DNA of 10,380 bases from an uncultured Clostridium sp. (GCA_945946715.1 CAMEWU010000071.1:1-10380); one strand, 5' to 3'. Numbered from the stretch's first letter, positions 1 through 6,324 are shown. The notes: generated from the letters alone by a model not told the origin. Numbers and translations: made by a program.

Positions 1-687
1 CCACCGTTTATGATTCGTAGTGATGTGGTAACCGGCGTTATGAGCTTTGCGGAAATGGATGCCATGATGTACAAGATTGAAGGAGAAGATTTGTACTTAA
101 TCGGTACCAGCGAGCATTCCATGATTGGTAAGTTTATTGATACCATGATTCCGGAGGAGCAGTTGCCACAAACCTTAACCAGTTATTCTCCTTGCTTCCG
201 TAAGGAAAAGGGAGCTCATGGGTTAGAGGAACGTGGTGTTTATCGTATTCACCAGTTTGAAAAGCAGGAAATGATTGTAATCTGTAAACCGGAAGAAAGT
301 CCAATGTGGTTCGATAAGCTATGGCAGAATACTGTTGATTTATTCCGTTCTTTGGACATTCCGGTTCGTACCTTAGAGTGCTGTTCCGGTGATTTGGCAG
401 ACTTGAAGGTGAAATCCATTGATGTAGAAGCATGGTCTCCACGTCAAAAGAAATACTTTGAAGTTGGAAGCTGCTCAAATCTTGGAGATGCACAGGCGAG
501 AAGATTGCGGATTCGTGTAAAAGGTGAAAATGGTGAAAAATATCTGGCTCATACTTTGAATAACACAGTGGTAGCACCGCCTAGAATGCTGATTGCATTT
601 TTAGAGAATAATTTACAGGCAGACGGAAGTGTAAGAATTCCGGAAGCATTACAACCATATATGGGTGGGAAAAAAGAAATCAGATAA
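1..687 (+). CDS. serS: Seryl-tRNA synthetase, C-terminal part (5' end outside window)
   Basis: Charges tRNA-Ser with serine in the cytoplasm. The reading frame is open from base 1, so the N-terminal tRNA-binding coiled coil and the start of the catalytic domain lie outside the window. What remains is the class II catalytic core. It has a TSEH segment in the usual TAE position, motif 2 as FRKEKGAHGLEERG followed by YRIHQFEKQEM, and motif 3 ending in APPRMLIAFLENN with the conserved Arg. The C-terminus is the typical PYMGG tail. Motif 2 carries HGLEERG where most bacterial enzymes have a GxDTxG-type segment. As far as I recall, this is a variant form common in clostridia, which often carry more than one serS, so this may be one of two paralogues. 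The TAA stop is at 685-687. Family assignment is secure; paralogue status is a guess. Confidence 0.95.
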   Translation, partial: PPFMIRSDVVTGVMSFAEMDAMMYKIEGEDLYLIGTSEHSMIGKFIDTMIPEEQLPQTLTSYSPCFRKEKGAHGLEERGVYRIHQFEKQEMIVICKPEESPMWFDKLWQNTVDLFRSLDIPVRTLECCSGDLADLKVKSIDVEAWSPRQKKYFEVGSCSNLGDAQARRLRIRVKGENGEKYLAHTLNNTVVAPPRMLIAFLENNLQADGSVRIPEALQPYMGGKKEIR

Positions 688-720
688 TAGAAATAAAATA
701 GTGTAAATTCTGGATAATTA

Positions 721-729
721 TGTTATAAT
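721..729 (+). promoter_or_regulatory. Extended -10 promoter for the GGDEF/EAL gene
   Basis: TGTTATAAT matches the extended -10 pattern TGnTATAAT exactly. The -35 position (about 701-707, GTGTAA/TGTAAA) is poor, as is common for extended -10 promoters. A start site near 736 would give a leader of about 100 nt that includes the hairpin at 752-792. Confidence 0.5.
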
Positions 730-751
730 TAAATATCAGTAGAGTACGGTA

Positions 752-792
752 AAAAACAGGTATATAGGAACGCATGGTATATACCTGTTTTT
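752..792 (+). terminator. A/U-flanked hairpin: serS terminator or leader attenuator
   Basis: Perfect 15-bp inverted repeat: 752-766 (five A, CAGG, TATATA) pairs with 778-792 (TATATA, CCTG, five T), with an 11-nt loop at 767-777. The five T at the end of the stem give it the look of a bidirectional intrinsic terminator, although the stem is AT-rich. It is the only terminator-like structure after serS. It also lies downstream of the extended -10 promoter at 721-729, so transcripts of the next gene would have to pass it. A third copy of ACAGGTAT at 802-809 can pair with 781-788 and compete with this stem. Confidence 0.55.
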
Positions 793-834
793 CTTATATA
801 TACAGGTATGGAGAAAAGGTAAGAGGGTGATGGT

Positions 835-2538
835 TTGGAGCAGGATATGAATCGGAATGAGATGCTGAATATTCCAAGAATTCGAACGGAACATTTGGAT
901 GCAATTTATTTTTATGAGAATCTGGTGACCGGATTCCACTATATTGAAGAGAATCCTTATATTCCAAAGCCAATTATGGAGAGTCAGAATTATTTACTGG
1001 AGATGTATAATGGCAGCTGGGTAGAACCGGAGGATCAGGGTAAAATTATTAATTTGTATGAACGATTGAAACAAGGAACAAAAGAACCCATACATATGCA
1101 GGAATTATCAGCGGAAGTTCATGTGAACAGTGAAGAATATCCGGTTGAACTGGTTTCGATTGTCTGTTATCTGGATTTGAATCAGAACGGTTTGATTCAG
1201 GGATATGTTGGAAAGGTAAAAGCACTTCGGGGAAAAGAACTGGAAGACAGGGAAATTCTCAGGACATTTACCAATGATAAGAATCCGGCTATCTTTATTA
1301 AGCGAATTGCCAGATTTATGGCAAAGGCACCGGAGCGCCAGTATGCCTTTATTCAGTTTGATATTCGAAAATTCCGCTATATTAACGAAACCTATGGAAG
1401 TGATAAGGGGGATGAGATTCTTCAGTATATTTTAGATACGTTGAAGGTGATGTGCGATGAAGAACATATTTACAGTCGATTATCAGCGGATTTATTTCAA
1501 ATTGTAACAATTTATAATAGTAAGGAAGAAATATTGGAATTTATTGATGCCATTGATGCAAGGCTGCATCGCTGTGGTGATGTTCGTTTTAGTATGTCTT
1601 ATGGGGTTAGTATTGCCCCGGGAACCACAAAGGAATTCCGTAAGCATGGGGATGAAGCCGGTTTAGCAAGAGTACTTAGTAAAACCTCTGTTTTGAAAAA
1701 AGCTGTTTTTTATGAGGATACATTGAAAAACAATGTAATTACATCTGCTGCAATAGAGGAACTGGAAGACGAAGCCTTGAATAATAAGGAATTTCAGGTT
1801 TATTTACAGCCGAAATATCGATATGATAAACATCAGGCAACGATAGTAGGAGCAGAAGCACTGGTACGATGGATTGGTGCTGATGGAAAGATAAAATCAC
1901 CGGTAGAATTTATCCCGGTTTTTGAAGCCAACGGTTTTATTCTGAAGCTGGACCAATACATGTGGGAAGAAGTATGTAAGATGATTCGTCGCTGGATAGA
2001 TGCCGGTAAAACACCGGTGCCAATTTCTGTGAATGTATCCAGAACCTATCTAAAGAAATTCGATGCAGTAGGCTATCTGAAGAATCTGATAGATACATAT
2101 CAGATTCCTATTGAACTGTTAGAGTTGGAGATTACGGAAACCACAGAAAGTGAAGAAACGATTGCATATGCCAATGGATTTAAAGAGGCTGGTTTCACTT
2201 TGATGATGGATGACTTTGGCTCCGGTTATTCTTCTTTAAGTATGTTAAAGGATACTCCTTTTGATGTTTTAAAGATGGACCGCTTTTTCTTAGATGAATG
2301 TCTGGAAAATGACAATGGAAAAACCATTGTATCCCATGTGATTTCTATGACAAATGACTTGGGATTGGATATTGTGGCAGAAGGAGTGGAGACAAAGGAA
2401 ATGGCAGATTTTCTATATGATAGTGGCTGTAATATATCACAAGGATATTATTTTTCAAAACCGATTCCGGTGAAGGAATTTGAGGAATTGTGGGAGAATA
2501 ATTGTCTACCGTTGTCTACCGATTCAGACAGCAGATAA
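835..2538 (+). CDS. c-di-GMP phosphodiesterase: degenerate GGDEF + intact EAL domain
   Basis: Predicted cyclic-di-GMP phosphodiesterase, cytoplasmic, with no membrane segment (567 aa). Residues about 1-135 resemble a loose PAS-like sensor region. Residues about 165-295 form a GGDEF fold that has lost its active site: the GGDEF position reads LSADLF (216-221), so diguanylate cyclase activity is unlikely, though nucleotide binding is possible. Residues about 305-555 are an EAL domain with every expected catalytic motif: EAL 341-343, SVNVS with N400, LEITE with E432, DDFGSGYSS with D459/D460, LKMD with K480, AEGVET with E516/E519, and QGYYFSKP with Q536. The start is uncertain. TTG at 835 follows an AGAGGG-type site (822-827), but ATG at 847 has GGAG at 837-840 with 6-nt spacing and is equally plausible. 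A 10-bp tandem duplication shapes the last codons. Confidence 0.92.
   Translation: MEQDMNRNEMLNIPRIRTEHLDAIYFYENLVTGFHYIEENPYIPKPIMESQNYLLEMYNGSWVEPEDQGKIINLYERLKQGTKEPIHMQELSAEVHVNSEEYPVELVSIVCYLDLNQNGLIQGYVGKVKALRGKELEDREILRTFTNDKNPAIFIKRIARFMAKAPERQYAFIQFDIRKFRYINETYGSDKGDEILQYILDTLKVMCDEEHIYSRLSADLFQIVTIYNSKEEILEFIDAIDARLHRCGDVRFSMSYGVSIAPGTTKEFRKHGDEAGLARVLSKTSVLKKAVFYEDTLKNNVITSAAIEELEDEALNNKEFQVYLQPKYRYDKHQATIVGAEALVRWIGADGKIKSPVEFIPVFEANGFILKLDQYMWEEVCKMIRRWIDAGKTPVPISVNVSRTYLKKFDAVGYLKNLIDTYQIPIELLELEITETTESEETIAYANGFKEAGFTLMMDDFGSGYSSLSMLKDTPFDVLKMDRFFLDECLENDNGKTIVSHVISMTNDLGLDIVAEGVETKEMADFLYDSGCNISQGYYFSKPIPVKEFEELWENNCLPLSTDSDSR
2502..2521 (+). repeat. 10-bp tandem duplication at the 3' end of the EAL gene
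   Basis: TTGTCTACCG occurs twice back to back (2502-2511 and 2512-2521), inside the last codons of the GGDEF/EAL gene. A 10-bp insertion shifts the frame, so the C-terminal residues after NNCLP depend on it. With a single copy the frame would continue past the present stop and through the terminator. Confidence 0.9.
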
Positions 2539-2581
2539 AAAACGGGAAACCATTGAAAAATCAAGGTTTTCCATACAAAAT

Positions 2582-2606
2582 AAAAAAGCCCTTATAGGGC
2601 TTTTTT
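2582..2606 (+). terminator. Intrinsic terminator after the GGDEF/EAL gene (bidirectional)
   Basis: Perfect 11-bp stem: 2582-2592 (six A then GCCCT) pairs with 2596-2606 (AGGGC then six T), loop TAT. It lies 43 nt after the EAL stop codon. A second, weaker hairpin lies just upstream at 2545-2572 (GGAAACC/GGTTTTCC with TTGA/TCAA inside and a bulged A). The A and T tracts let it work in both directions, so it may also stop minus-strand tRNA transcripts. Confidence 0.85.
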
Positions 2607-2607
2607 G

Positions 2608-2628
2608 CATAAAAAGAGCGCGAGACGG
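2608..2628 (-). repeat. 21-bp direct repeat: copy of the tRNA-Gly(GCC) 3' end
   Basis: 2608-2628 is identical to 2747-2767. The second copy covers the last 12 nt of tRNA-Gly(GCC) (discriminator, 3' acceptor strand, start of the T-stem strand) plus its T-rich downstream flank. The first copy is an isolated fragment with no tRNA body attached. Each copy is followed, on the minus strand, by an A/T-flanked GCCC/GGGC terminator hairpin, so the duplicated unit is a tRNA tail with its terminator style. Confidence 0.8.
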
Positions 2629-2712
2629 TGCATGGCGTCCAGTGGACGCCGTCTTATGCACGGACCGAGGCGGCAGCCGAGACCTCGAACCTTCGGGCCC
2701 TGTATGGGCCCG
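2629..2712. other. GC-rich, hairpin-dense block of unknown function
   Basis: About 68% G+C over 2621-2710 (61 of 90 bases), in a region whose genes are clearly AT-rich. It holds three possible hairpins. The first is GTGCAT 2628-2633 with ATGCAC 2656-2661, enclosing GGCGTCC 2634-2640 with GGACGCC 2644-2650. The second is CGAGG 2666-2670 with CCTCG 2683-2687. The third is CGGGCCC 2694-2700 with GGGCCCG 2706-2712. I see no tRNA cloverleaf in it and no credible protein. It could be a small structured RNA, a degraded tRNA duplicate or a palindromic intergenic repeat; the sequence alone does not decide. Confidence 0.5.
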
Positions 2713-2713
2713 T

Positions 2714-2750
2714 TATGTGAAAAAAGCCCATGAATGGGCTTTTTCACATA
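2714..2750 (-). terminator. Terminator of tRNA-Gly(GCC)
   Basis: On the minus strand, six bases after the tRNA 3' end, a long stem forms: TATGTG/CACATA outside, an A/T tract, and AGCCCAT (2725-2731) with ATGGGCT (2734-2740) inside, loop of 2 nt, one bulged base. On the minus strand the GGGC arm runs into six T, as in an intrinsic terminator. Confidence 0.75.
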
Positions 2751-2755
2751 AAAAG

Positions 2756-2828
2756 AGCGCGAGACGGGACTCGAACCCGCGACCCCGACCTTGGCAAGGT
2801 CGTGCTCCACCAACTGAGCCACTCGCGC
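2756..2828 (-). tRNA. tRNA-Gly (anticodon GCC)
   Basis: Full cloverleaf on the minus strand, 73 nt including the discriminator. The acceptor stem is GCGCGAG/CTCGCGC, the D-arm GCTC/GAGC, and the anticodon stem CGACC/GGTCG with loop TTGCCAA (anticodon GCC). The T-arm is GCGGG-TTCGAGT-CCCGT, and the discriminator is U as usual for glycine. CCA is not encoded; the tail is CTTTTTA. It has its own promoter and terminator. Overlapping ORFs on both strands here are translation artefacts of the tRNA. Confidence 0.97.
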
Positions 2829-2849
2829 ATATGTCTAACGACAAGTGAT

Positions 2850-2879
2850 ACTATAACATAAGAAGTTTGCCGCTGTCAA
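2850..2879 (-). promoter_or_regulatory. Promoter of tRNA-Gly(GCC)
   Basis: On the minus strand, TTGACA (2879-2874) is an exact -35 box. It is followed by an 18-nt spacer and TATAGT (2855-2850), preceded by TG one base upstream (TGTTATAGT, extended -10). Transcription would start near 2843, about 15 nt before the mature tRNA 5' end. Confidence 0.75.
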
Positions 2880-2894
2880 CTGATTTTTTGAAAA

Positions 2895-2965
2895 AGCAGA
2901 TAACGGGAATCGAACCCGCCTCTCCAGCTTGGGAAGCTAGCATTCTACCGATGAACTATATCTGC
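2895..2965 (-). tRNA. tRNA-Gly (anticodon CCC)
   Basis: Full cloverleaf on the minus strand, 71 nt including the discriminator. The acceptor stem is GCAGATA/TATCTGC, and the D-arm GTTC/GAAT with a short loop. The anticodon stem CTAGC/GCTGG (one G-U pair) carries loop TTCCCAA, giving anticodon CCC, which reads the GGG codon. The T-arm is GCGGG-TTCGATT-CCCGT. The discriminator is U and CCA is not encoded. It lies 66 nt upstream of tRNA-Gly(GCC) on the same strand and 51 nt downstream of mgtE. Confidence 0.96.
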
Positions 2966-2969
2966 TGAT

Positions 2970-3000
2970 AATATGATAGTGTATCATATTTTTTTGTGAA
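2970..3000 (-). promoter_or_regulatory. Inverted repeat with possible weak promoter for tRNA-Gly(CCC)
   Basis: AATATGATA (2970-2978) and TATCATATT (2982-2990) form a 9-bp AT-only stem with loop GTG between the mgtE stop and the tRNA. On the minus strand TTCACA (3000-2995) and TATCAT (2978-2973) are spaced 16 nt and would start transcription almost at the mature 5' end. Read from the mgtE side the stem is not followed by a T-run, so it is a poor mgtE terminator. The tRNA may instead be reached by read-through from mgtE. Confidence 0.3.
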
Positions 3001-3016
3001 TGAAAGAGGATGAACC

Positions 3017-4363
3017 TTAAATCTTAAAAAACTGTACTGCAATTGTGTAGTAGAGTAGTGTAGTACAGATATCTACGATTGTGGAAATCAATGGACCCGC
3101 CATGACAGCAGGATCTAAATGAATCGCCTTGGCAATAATTGGCAACAAGCATCCTATTAATTTAGATAATACAACCGTTGCTATAATCGATAAGGTCAGT
3201 ACAATGGCAAGAGTTGGGTCATGGTAAAAGATTAGGATTCTTGCACCATTGATAATAGCAAGAATTGCACTGACAACAATTGCAATTCGAAACTCTTTCC
3301 ACATAACTTTCAGGAAGTCTTTTGATTTAATTTCACCAAGTGCAAGTCCACGAATCATTAAGGCGGAACTTTGAGAACCGCAGTTACCACCGGTACCGGT
3401 TAGCATTGGCATAAAGGAAACTAGAATTGGCAATGCACTGATAACTGTATCAAAGCGGTTAATAATAGCTCCTGTTATTGCATTACTTAGCATTAAGATA
3501 ATGAGCCAGAAGATTCGGTTTTTTACCTGCGCAAAAACGCTGGTCTTAAAATAAGAATCATCACTTGGTGTCATAGCAGCCATGATGGAGATATCTTCCG
3601 TATTTTCTTCCTGAATGACATCCATCGCATCATCGAAAGTTATGATACCAACCAGGCGTTCTTCTGCATCTACAACAGGAAGTGCCAGAATATCGTATTT
3701 TTGGAATTGATGTGCTACCACTTCTTTATCTTCTGATGTATCTACGAAAATCAGATTGGTTTCCATGATATCACTGATATGAGTATCATCGGCTGCAGTT
3801 AACAAATCTTTTACGGATACAATACCAATTAGTTTTCGGGCTTCTGTTACATAACAGGTATAAATGGTCTCTTTATTCGGGCCTACCTTTCGAATACGGG
3901 AGATAGCTTCTTTTACAGTTAAATTCTTACTTAGATTGACATACTCGATAGTCATTAAAGTACCGGCACTGTCTTCCGGATATTTTAAAATCTGATTAAT
4001 TGCGTTCCGGGACTGTGCATCACAATTTCGTAGAATTCGGCTGACTACATTTGCCGGCATTTCTTCAATCATGTCTACAGTATCATCAATAAAGGTCTGG
4101 TCCAAAACCTCTCGCAATTCTTTATCGGAAAATCCATTAATCAGATTCTCCTGCATATCGCTATCCATATAAGAAAAAGTATCTGCTGCAAGTTCTTTTG
4201 GCAATAACCGGTAAAGCAGCAACACATCTTTTTCTTCAAATTCAGTAAATAAAACTGCAAGGTCGGCGGGGTTTTCATTTGCCAAAGTCTCTCTTAATTT
4301 ACTGAATTTTTTTTGACTTAGGTATTCAGAAACCAGGTCATATAATAATGTCTTTTCATCCAT
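3017..4363 (-). CDS. mgtE: Magnesium transporter MgtE
   Basis: Mg2+ channel/transporter of the inner membrane, 448 aa from the chosen start, close to the usual MgtE length. Domain order is typical. An N-terminal superhelical MgtE_N domain (about 20-125) is followed by two CBS domains (about 130-255), which sense cytoplasmic Mg2+, and a connecting plug helix (about 257-275). Five transmembrane helices (about 280-448) follow, with the family signature MLTGTGGNCGSQSS at about 320-333 and a C-terminal helix with LDPAVMAGP and IVD in the ion-path region. The start is ATG at 4363, because AAGGAGG lies 8 nt upstream. An in-frame ATG 11 codons further up (4396) has no such site. No M-box-like leader is visible: only about 90 nt of AT-rich sequence separates the start from the divergent gene's control region, so regulation is probably through the CBS gate. 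Confidence 0.95.
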   Translation of the reverse strand: MDEKTLLYDLVSEYLSQKKFSKLRETLANENPADLAVLFTEFEEKDVLLLYRLLPKELAADTFSYMDSDMQENLINGFSDKELREVLDQTFIDDTVDMIEEMPANVVSRILRNCDAQSRNAINQILKYPEDSAGTLMTIEYVNLSKNLTVKEAISRIRKVGPNKETIYTCYVTEARKLIGIVSVKDLLTAADDTHISDIMETNLIFVDTSEDKEVVAHQFQKYDILALPVVDAEERLVGIITFDDAMDVIQEENTEDISIMAAMTPSDDSYFKTSVFAQVKNRIFWLIILMLSNAITGAIINRFDTVISALPILVSFMPMLTGTGGNCGSQSSALMIRGLALGEIKSKDFLKVMWKEFRIAIVVSAILAIINGARILIFYHDPTLAIVLTLSIIATVVLSKLIGCLLPIIAKAIHLDPAVMAGPLISTIVDICTTLLYYTIAVQFFKI

Positions 4364-4371
4364 TGTTACGC

Positions 4372-4378
4372 CCTCCTT
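4372..4378 (-). promoter_or_regulatory. Ribosome binding site deciding the mgtE start
   Basis: AAGGAGG on the minus strand (4378-4372), 8 nt before ATG at 4363. It lies inside the longer open frame that begins at 4396 and therefore favours the shorter protein. Confidence 0.8.
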
Positions 4379-4396
4379 GCCGCTTATTTTATGCAA

Positions 4397-4425
4397 TATA
4401 TAAAATATAATTTATATACTCACAA
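4397..4425 (-). promoter_or_regulatory. Possible mgtE promoter
   Basis: On the minus strand, TTGTGA (4425-4420) and TATATA (4402-4397) are spaced 17 nt. The match is partial and the surroundings are so AT-rich that chance hits are likely. Confidence 0.3.
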
Positions 4426-4501
4426 ATTTTAAGGTACACGTTTTATGAATATTTGTCAATGATAATGAACATTGAGATTACAGAAAAATATAGAAATAAA
4501 C

Positions 4502-4530
4502 TTGTTTTTTATAGGATAGACTTGTATAGT
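4502..4530 (+). promoter_or_regulatory. Promoter of the tautomerase-pyrC unit
   Basis: TTGTTT (4502-4507), a 17-nt spacer, and TATAGT (4525-4530). Transcription would start near 4537, about 23 nt before the ATG, with AAGGAG (4545-4550) inside the short leader. Confidence 0.5.
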
Positions 4531-4559
4531 AGAAGAAAAAGGATAAGGAGCGTATTCAA

Positions 4560-4901
4560 ATGCCATTTATTGATTCAAAGATTACATTGCCGGTATCACC
4601 GGAACAAAAAGAAAGTATTAAAAGCAGATTGGGAAAAGCAGTTTCTATTATCAATAAACCAGAGTCATTTTTAATGGTAGGTTTGCAAGATAATTATGAC
4701 CTGTATATGGGAGGAAATAAGTTAGATAAAGGAGCTTATGTTTCGGTTAGTTTATTTGGAAATGCTACATCTTCTGCTTATGAAAAAATGACAGAAGAGA
4801 TTTGCAGAATTTATGAAGAGGAACTGGGAATTCCGGGACAGGCTGTTTATGTCACCTATCATGGTGTCAATGACTGGGGATGGAATGGACGTAATTTTTA
4901 A
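4560..4901 (+). CDS. MIF-family tautomerase-like protein
   Basis: Homologue of macrophage migration inhibitory factor / phenylpyruvate tautomerase, 113 aa, the usual length for the family. It starts MPF, so removal of Met would expose the N-terminal proline that acts as catalytic base in this superfamily. INKPESF around K33 corresponds to the GKPPQY segment with the active-site lysine of mammalian MIF. VYVTYHGVNDWGWNG (96-110) matches the C-terminal YINYYD...GWN stretch. The CxxC motif of animal MIF is absent. There is no signal peptide, so the protein is cytoplasmic unless released otherwise. AAGGAG lies 9 nt upstream of the start. It precedes pyrC by 78 nt with no terminator, so the two are probably co-transcribed. 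The natural substrate is unknown. Confidence 0.85.
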   Translation: MPFIDSKITLPVSPEQKESIKSRLGKAVSIINKPESFLMVGLQDNYDLYMGGNKLDKGAYVSVSLFGNATSSAYEKMTEEICRIYEEELGIPGQAVYVTYHGVNDWGWNGRNF

Positions 4902-4983
4902 TGGAAGAATTCTATATTTCTTTGGAAGAGTTGGCATGAATGTGTTTGAACGAAAGCAACAGATATATGGAGGACAGGAATGA
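4901..4983 (+). other. Two overlapping mini-ORFs linking the tautomerase gene to pyrC
   Basis: The tautomerase stop and the next ATG overlap (TAATG). The first mini-ORF is 4901-4939 (12 codons, MEEFYISLEELA). Its stop overlaps a second start (ATGA, 4936-4939). The second mini-ORF is 4936-4983 (15 codons, MNVFERKQQIYGGQE). Its stop overlaps the pyrC start (ATGA, 4980-4983) and it contains the pyrC ribosome binding site. The first two links lack a good ribosome binding site. The arrangement suggests translational coupling or a leader; it could also be the remains of a small frameshifted gene, or chance. Confidence 0.35.
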
Positions 4984-6281
4984 AGACATATATTATAAAT
5001 GGCAGAGTCATTAATCCGGCAACCAAGCAGGATGCTGTATTAGATATTGTCATTGAAAAAGACAGAATTATTGAAGTGGGAACGAATCTAGTTTCCAAGA
5101 GGGATTTGGAAGCAGAAGGAGCAAATGTTATTGATGCAGAAGGCTGTTTGGTGATGCCCGGCTTTGTAGATTTACATGTACATTTTCGGGATCCCGGATT
5201 GACTTATAAGGAAGATATTGAAACAGGCTCCAAGGCGGCAGCAAGAGGCGGCGTAACAACTGTATGTGCCATGCCGAATACTAAACCGGTAGTTGATTCT
5301 GTTGAAACACTGGAATACATTCAGAAAAAGGCAGAGGAAGTGTCACCGATTCATGTAGAGCAGTTATCTGCAGTTACCAAGGGACAGAATGGAACAGAAT
5401 TGGTTGACATGAAAGCTATGGTACAGCAGGGAGCAATCGGTTTTTCCGAGGATGGTAAGAGTGTTATGGATGTTGCTTTGTATGCAGAAGCGATGCAACA
5501 GGCAGCAGGGCTCGGAGCAGTTGTTATGGCACATTGTGAAGATAAGGCTTTGGTGCGTGGTGGAGTATTAAATGAAGGAGTTGCATCAAATAAGTTTGGG
5601 GTTCCGGGTATTACCAATTCGGTAGAGGATGTTATAACAGCCAGAGACATCTTTTTGGCAAACGATTATGGAACAAAGCTTCATCTTTGCCATTGTTCTA
5701 CCGCGGGTAGTGTGGAACTGGTAAGAATGGCAAAGAAGATGGGAATTGCAGTTACAGCAGAGGTTTGCCCACATCATTTTACCTTATGTGATGCTGATAT
5801 TGATTGTGAGGATTCCAATTATAAAATGAATCCACCGCTTCGAAGTGAAACAGATGTACAAGCTTTAATTCGCGGATTGCAGGATGGAACCATGGAAGTC
5901 ATTTCAACAGACCATGCACCTCATAGTGCAGAAGAGAAGGCAAAAGGATTTGTGGAAGCTCCGTTCGGAATTGTAGGATTGGAAACCAGTGCTTCCTTGA
6001 CATATACTGCCTTAGTTGCAACCGGTATTCTGACTCCAATGCAGATGGCGGAGAAGATGAGCTGGAATCCGGCGAAGGTAATCGGGATTGAGAAAGACCG
6101 TGGAAGCATAGAAGTCGGTAAGTTGGCAGATATTGTGATTTTTAATCCGGAAATGGAATATATAGTAGATGTGAATGAATTTGCATCAAAGGGAAAGAAT
6201 ACTCCTTTTGCCGGAAAACTATTAAAGGGAAGAGTAGTAAAGACGATTTGTAAAGGTGAGCTTGTATTTACGCTGTCATAA
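4980..6281 (+). CDS. pyrC: Dihydroorotase
   Basis: Third step of de novo pyrimidine synthesis: cyclises N-carbamoyl-aspartate to dihydroorotate. Cytoplasmic, 433 aa, length of the class I (Bacillus/Aquifex-like) enzymes. Key motifs of the amidohydrolase fold are present: HVHFRDPG with H66, H68 and R70; MPNT with N100; SEDG with D158 in the position that replaces the carboxylated lysine of class II enzymes; MAHCEDK with H185; LCHCST with H238; and STDHAPHS with D311 and H312. The ATG has GGAGG (4969-4973) 6 nt upstream. It is probably expressed with the tautomerase gene; no other pyr genes are nearby in the window and no PyrR-binding leader is evident. No terminator is seen between its stop and the chemotaxis remnant 59 nt downstream. 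Confidence 0.96.
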   Translation: MKTYIINGRVINPATKQDAVLDIVIEKDRIIEVGTNLVSKRDLEAEGANVIDAEGCLVMPGFVDLHVHFRDPGLTYKEDIETGSKAAARGGVTTVCAMPNTKPVVDSVETLEYIQKKAEEVSPIHVEQLSAVTKGQNGTELVDMKAMVQQGAIGFSEDGKSVMDVALYAEAMQQAAGLGAVVMAHCEDKALVRGGVLNEGVASNKFGVPGITNSVEDVITARDIFLANDYGTKLHLCHCSTAGSVELVRMAKKMGIAVTAEVCPHHFTLCDADIDCEDSNYKMNPPLRSETDVQALIRGLQDGTMEVISTDHAPHSAEEKAKGFVEAPFGIVGLETSASLTYTALVATGILTPMQMAEKMSWNPAKVIGIEKDRGSIEVGKLADIVIFNPEMEYIVDVNEFASKGKNTPFAGKLLKGRVVKTICKGELVFTLS

Positions 6282-6298
6282 TGTTATTACTACAGCTG

Positions 6299-6324
6299 CA
6301 AATGTGAATTAAACAATACGATAA
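6299..6324 (+). promoter_or_regulatory. Possible sigma-28 (motility) promoter
   Basis: CAAA (6299-6302), a 14-nt spacer, and TACGATAA (6317-6324), near the TAAA-N15-CCGATAA-type pattern used for flagellar and chemotaxis genes. The -35 part matches three of four bases. It is weak alone; the chemotaxis-like remnant just downstream makes it worth noting. Confidence 0.25.

Noticed and set aside
134..577. Antisense open frames under serS, pyrC, the DUF3169-like gene and the CPBP gene
   Set aside because: They are shadow frames opposite or within strong coding sequences, with no ribosome sites and no recognisable protein features.
2621..2712. A third tRNA in the GC-rich block
   Set aside because: It has a tRNA-like 3' end repeat and a TTCGA-like stretch, but no pairing T-arm, anticodon arm or matching 5' acceptor strand can be built.
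2480..2848. Open frame of 122 codons on the plus strand and one of 76 codons on the minus strand (2592-2822)
   Set aside because: Both run through terminators, the GC-rich block and tRNA-Gly(GCC); their peptides are translations of tRNA sequence and lack credible starts.
4364..4452. M-box (Mg2+) riboswitch upstream of mgtE
   Set aside because: Only a short AT-rich leader is present before the divergent control region; it is too short and lacks the GC-rich helices expected of an M-box.
4453..4674. 73-codon plus-strand frame upstream of and overlapping the tautomerase gene
   Set aside because: It crosses the promoter at 4502-4530 and overlaps the well-supported tautomerase frame; its composition is not protein-like and it has no ribosome site.
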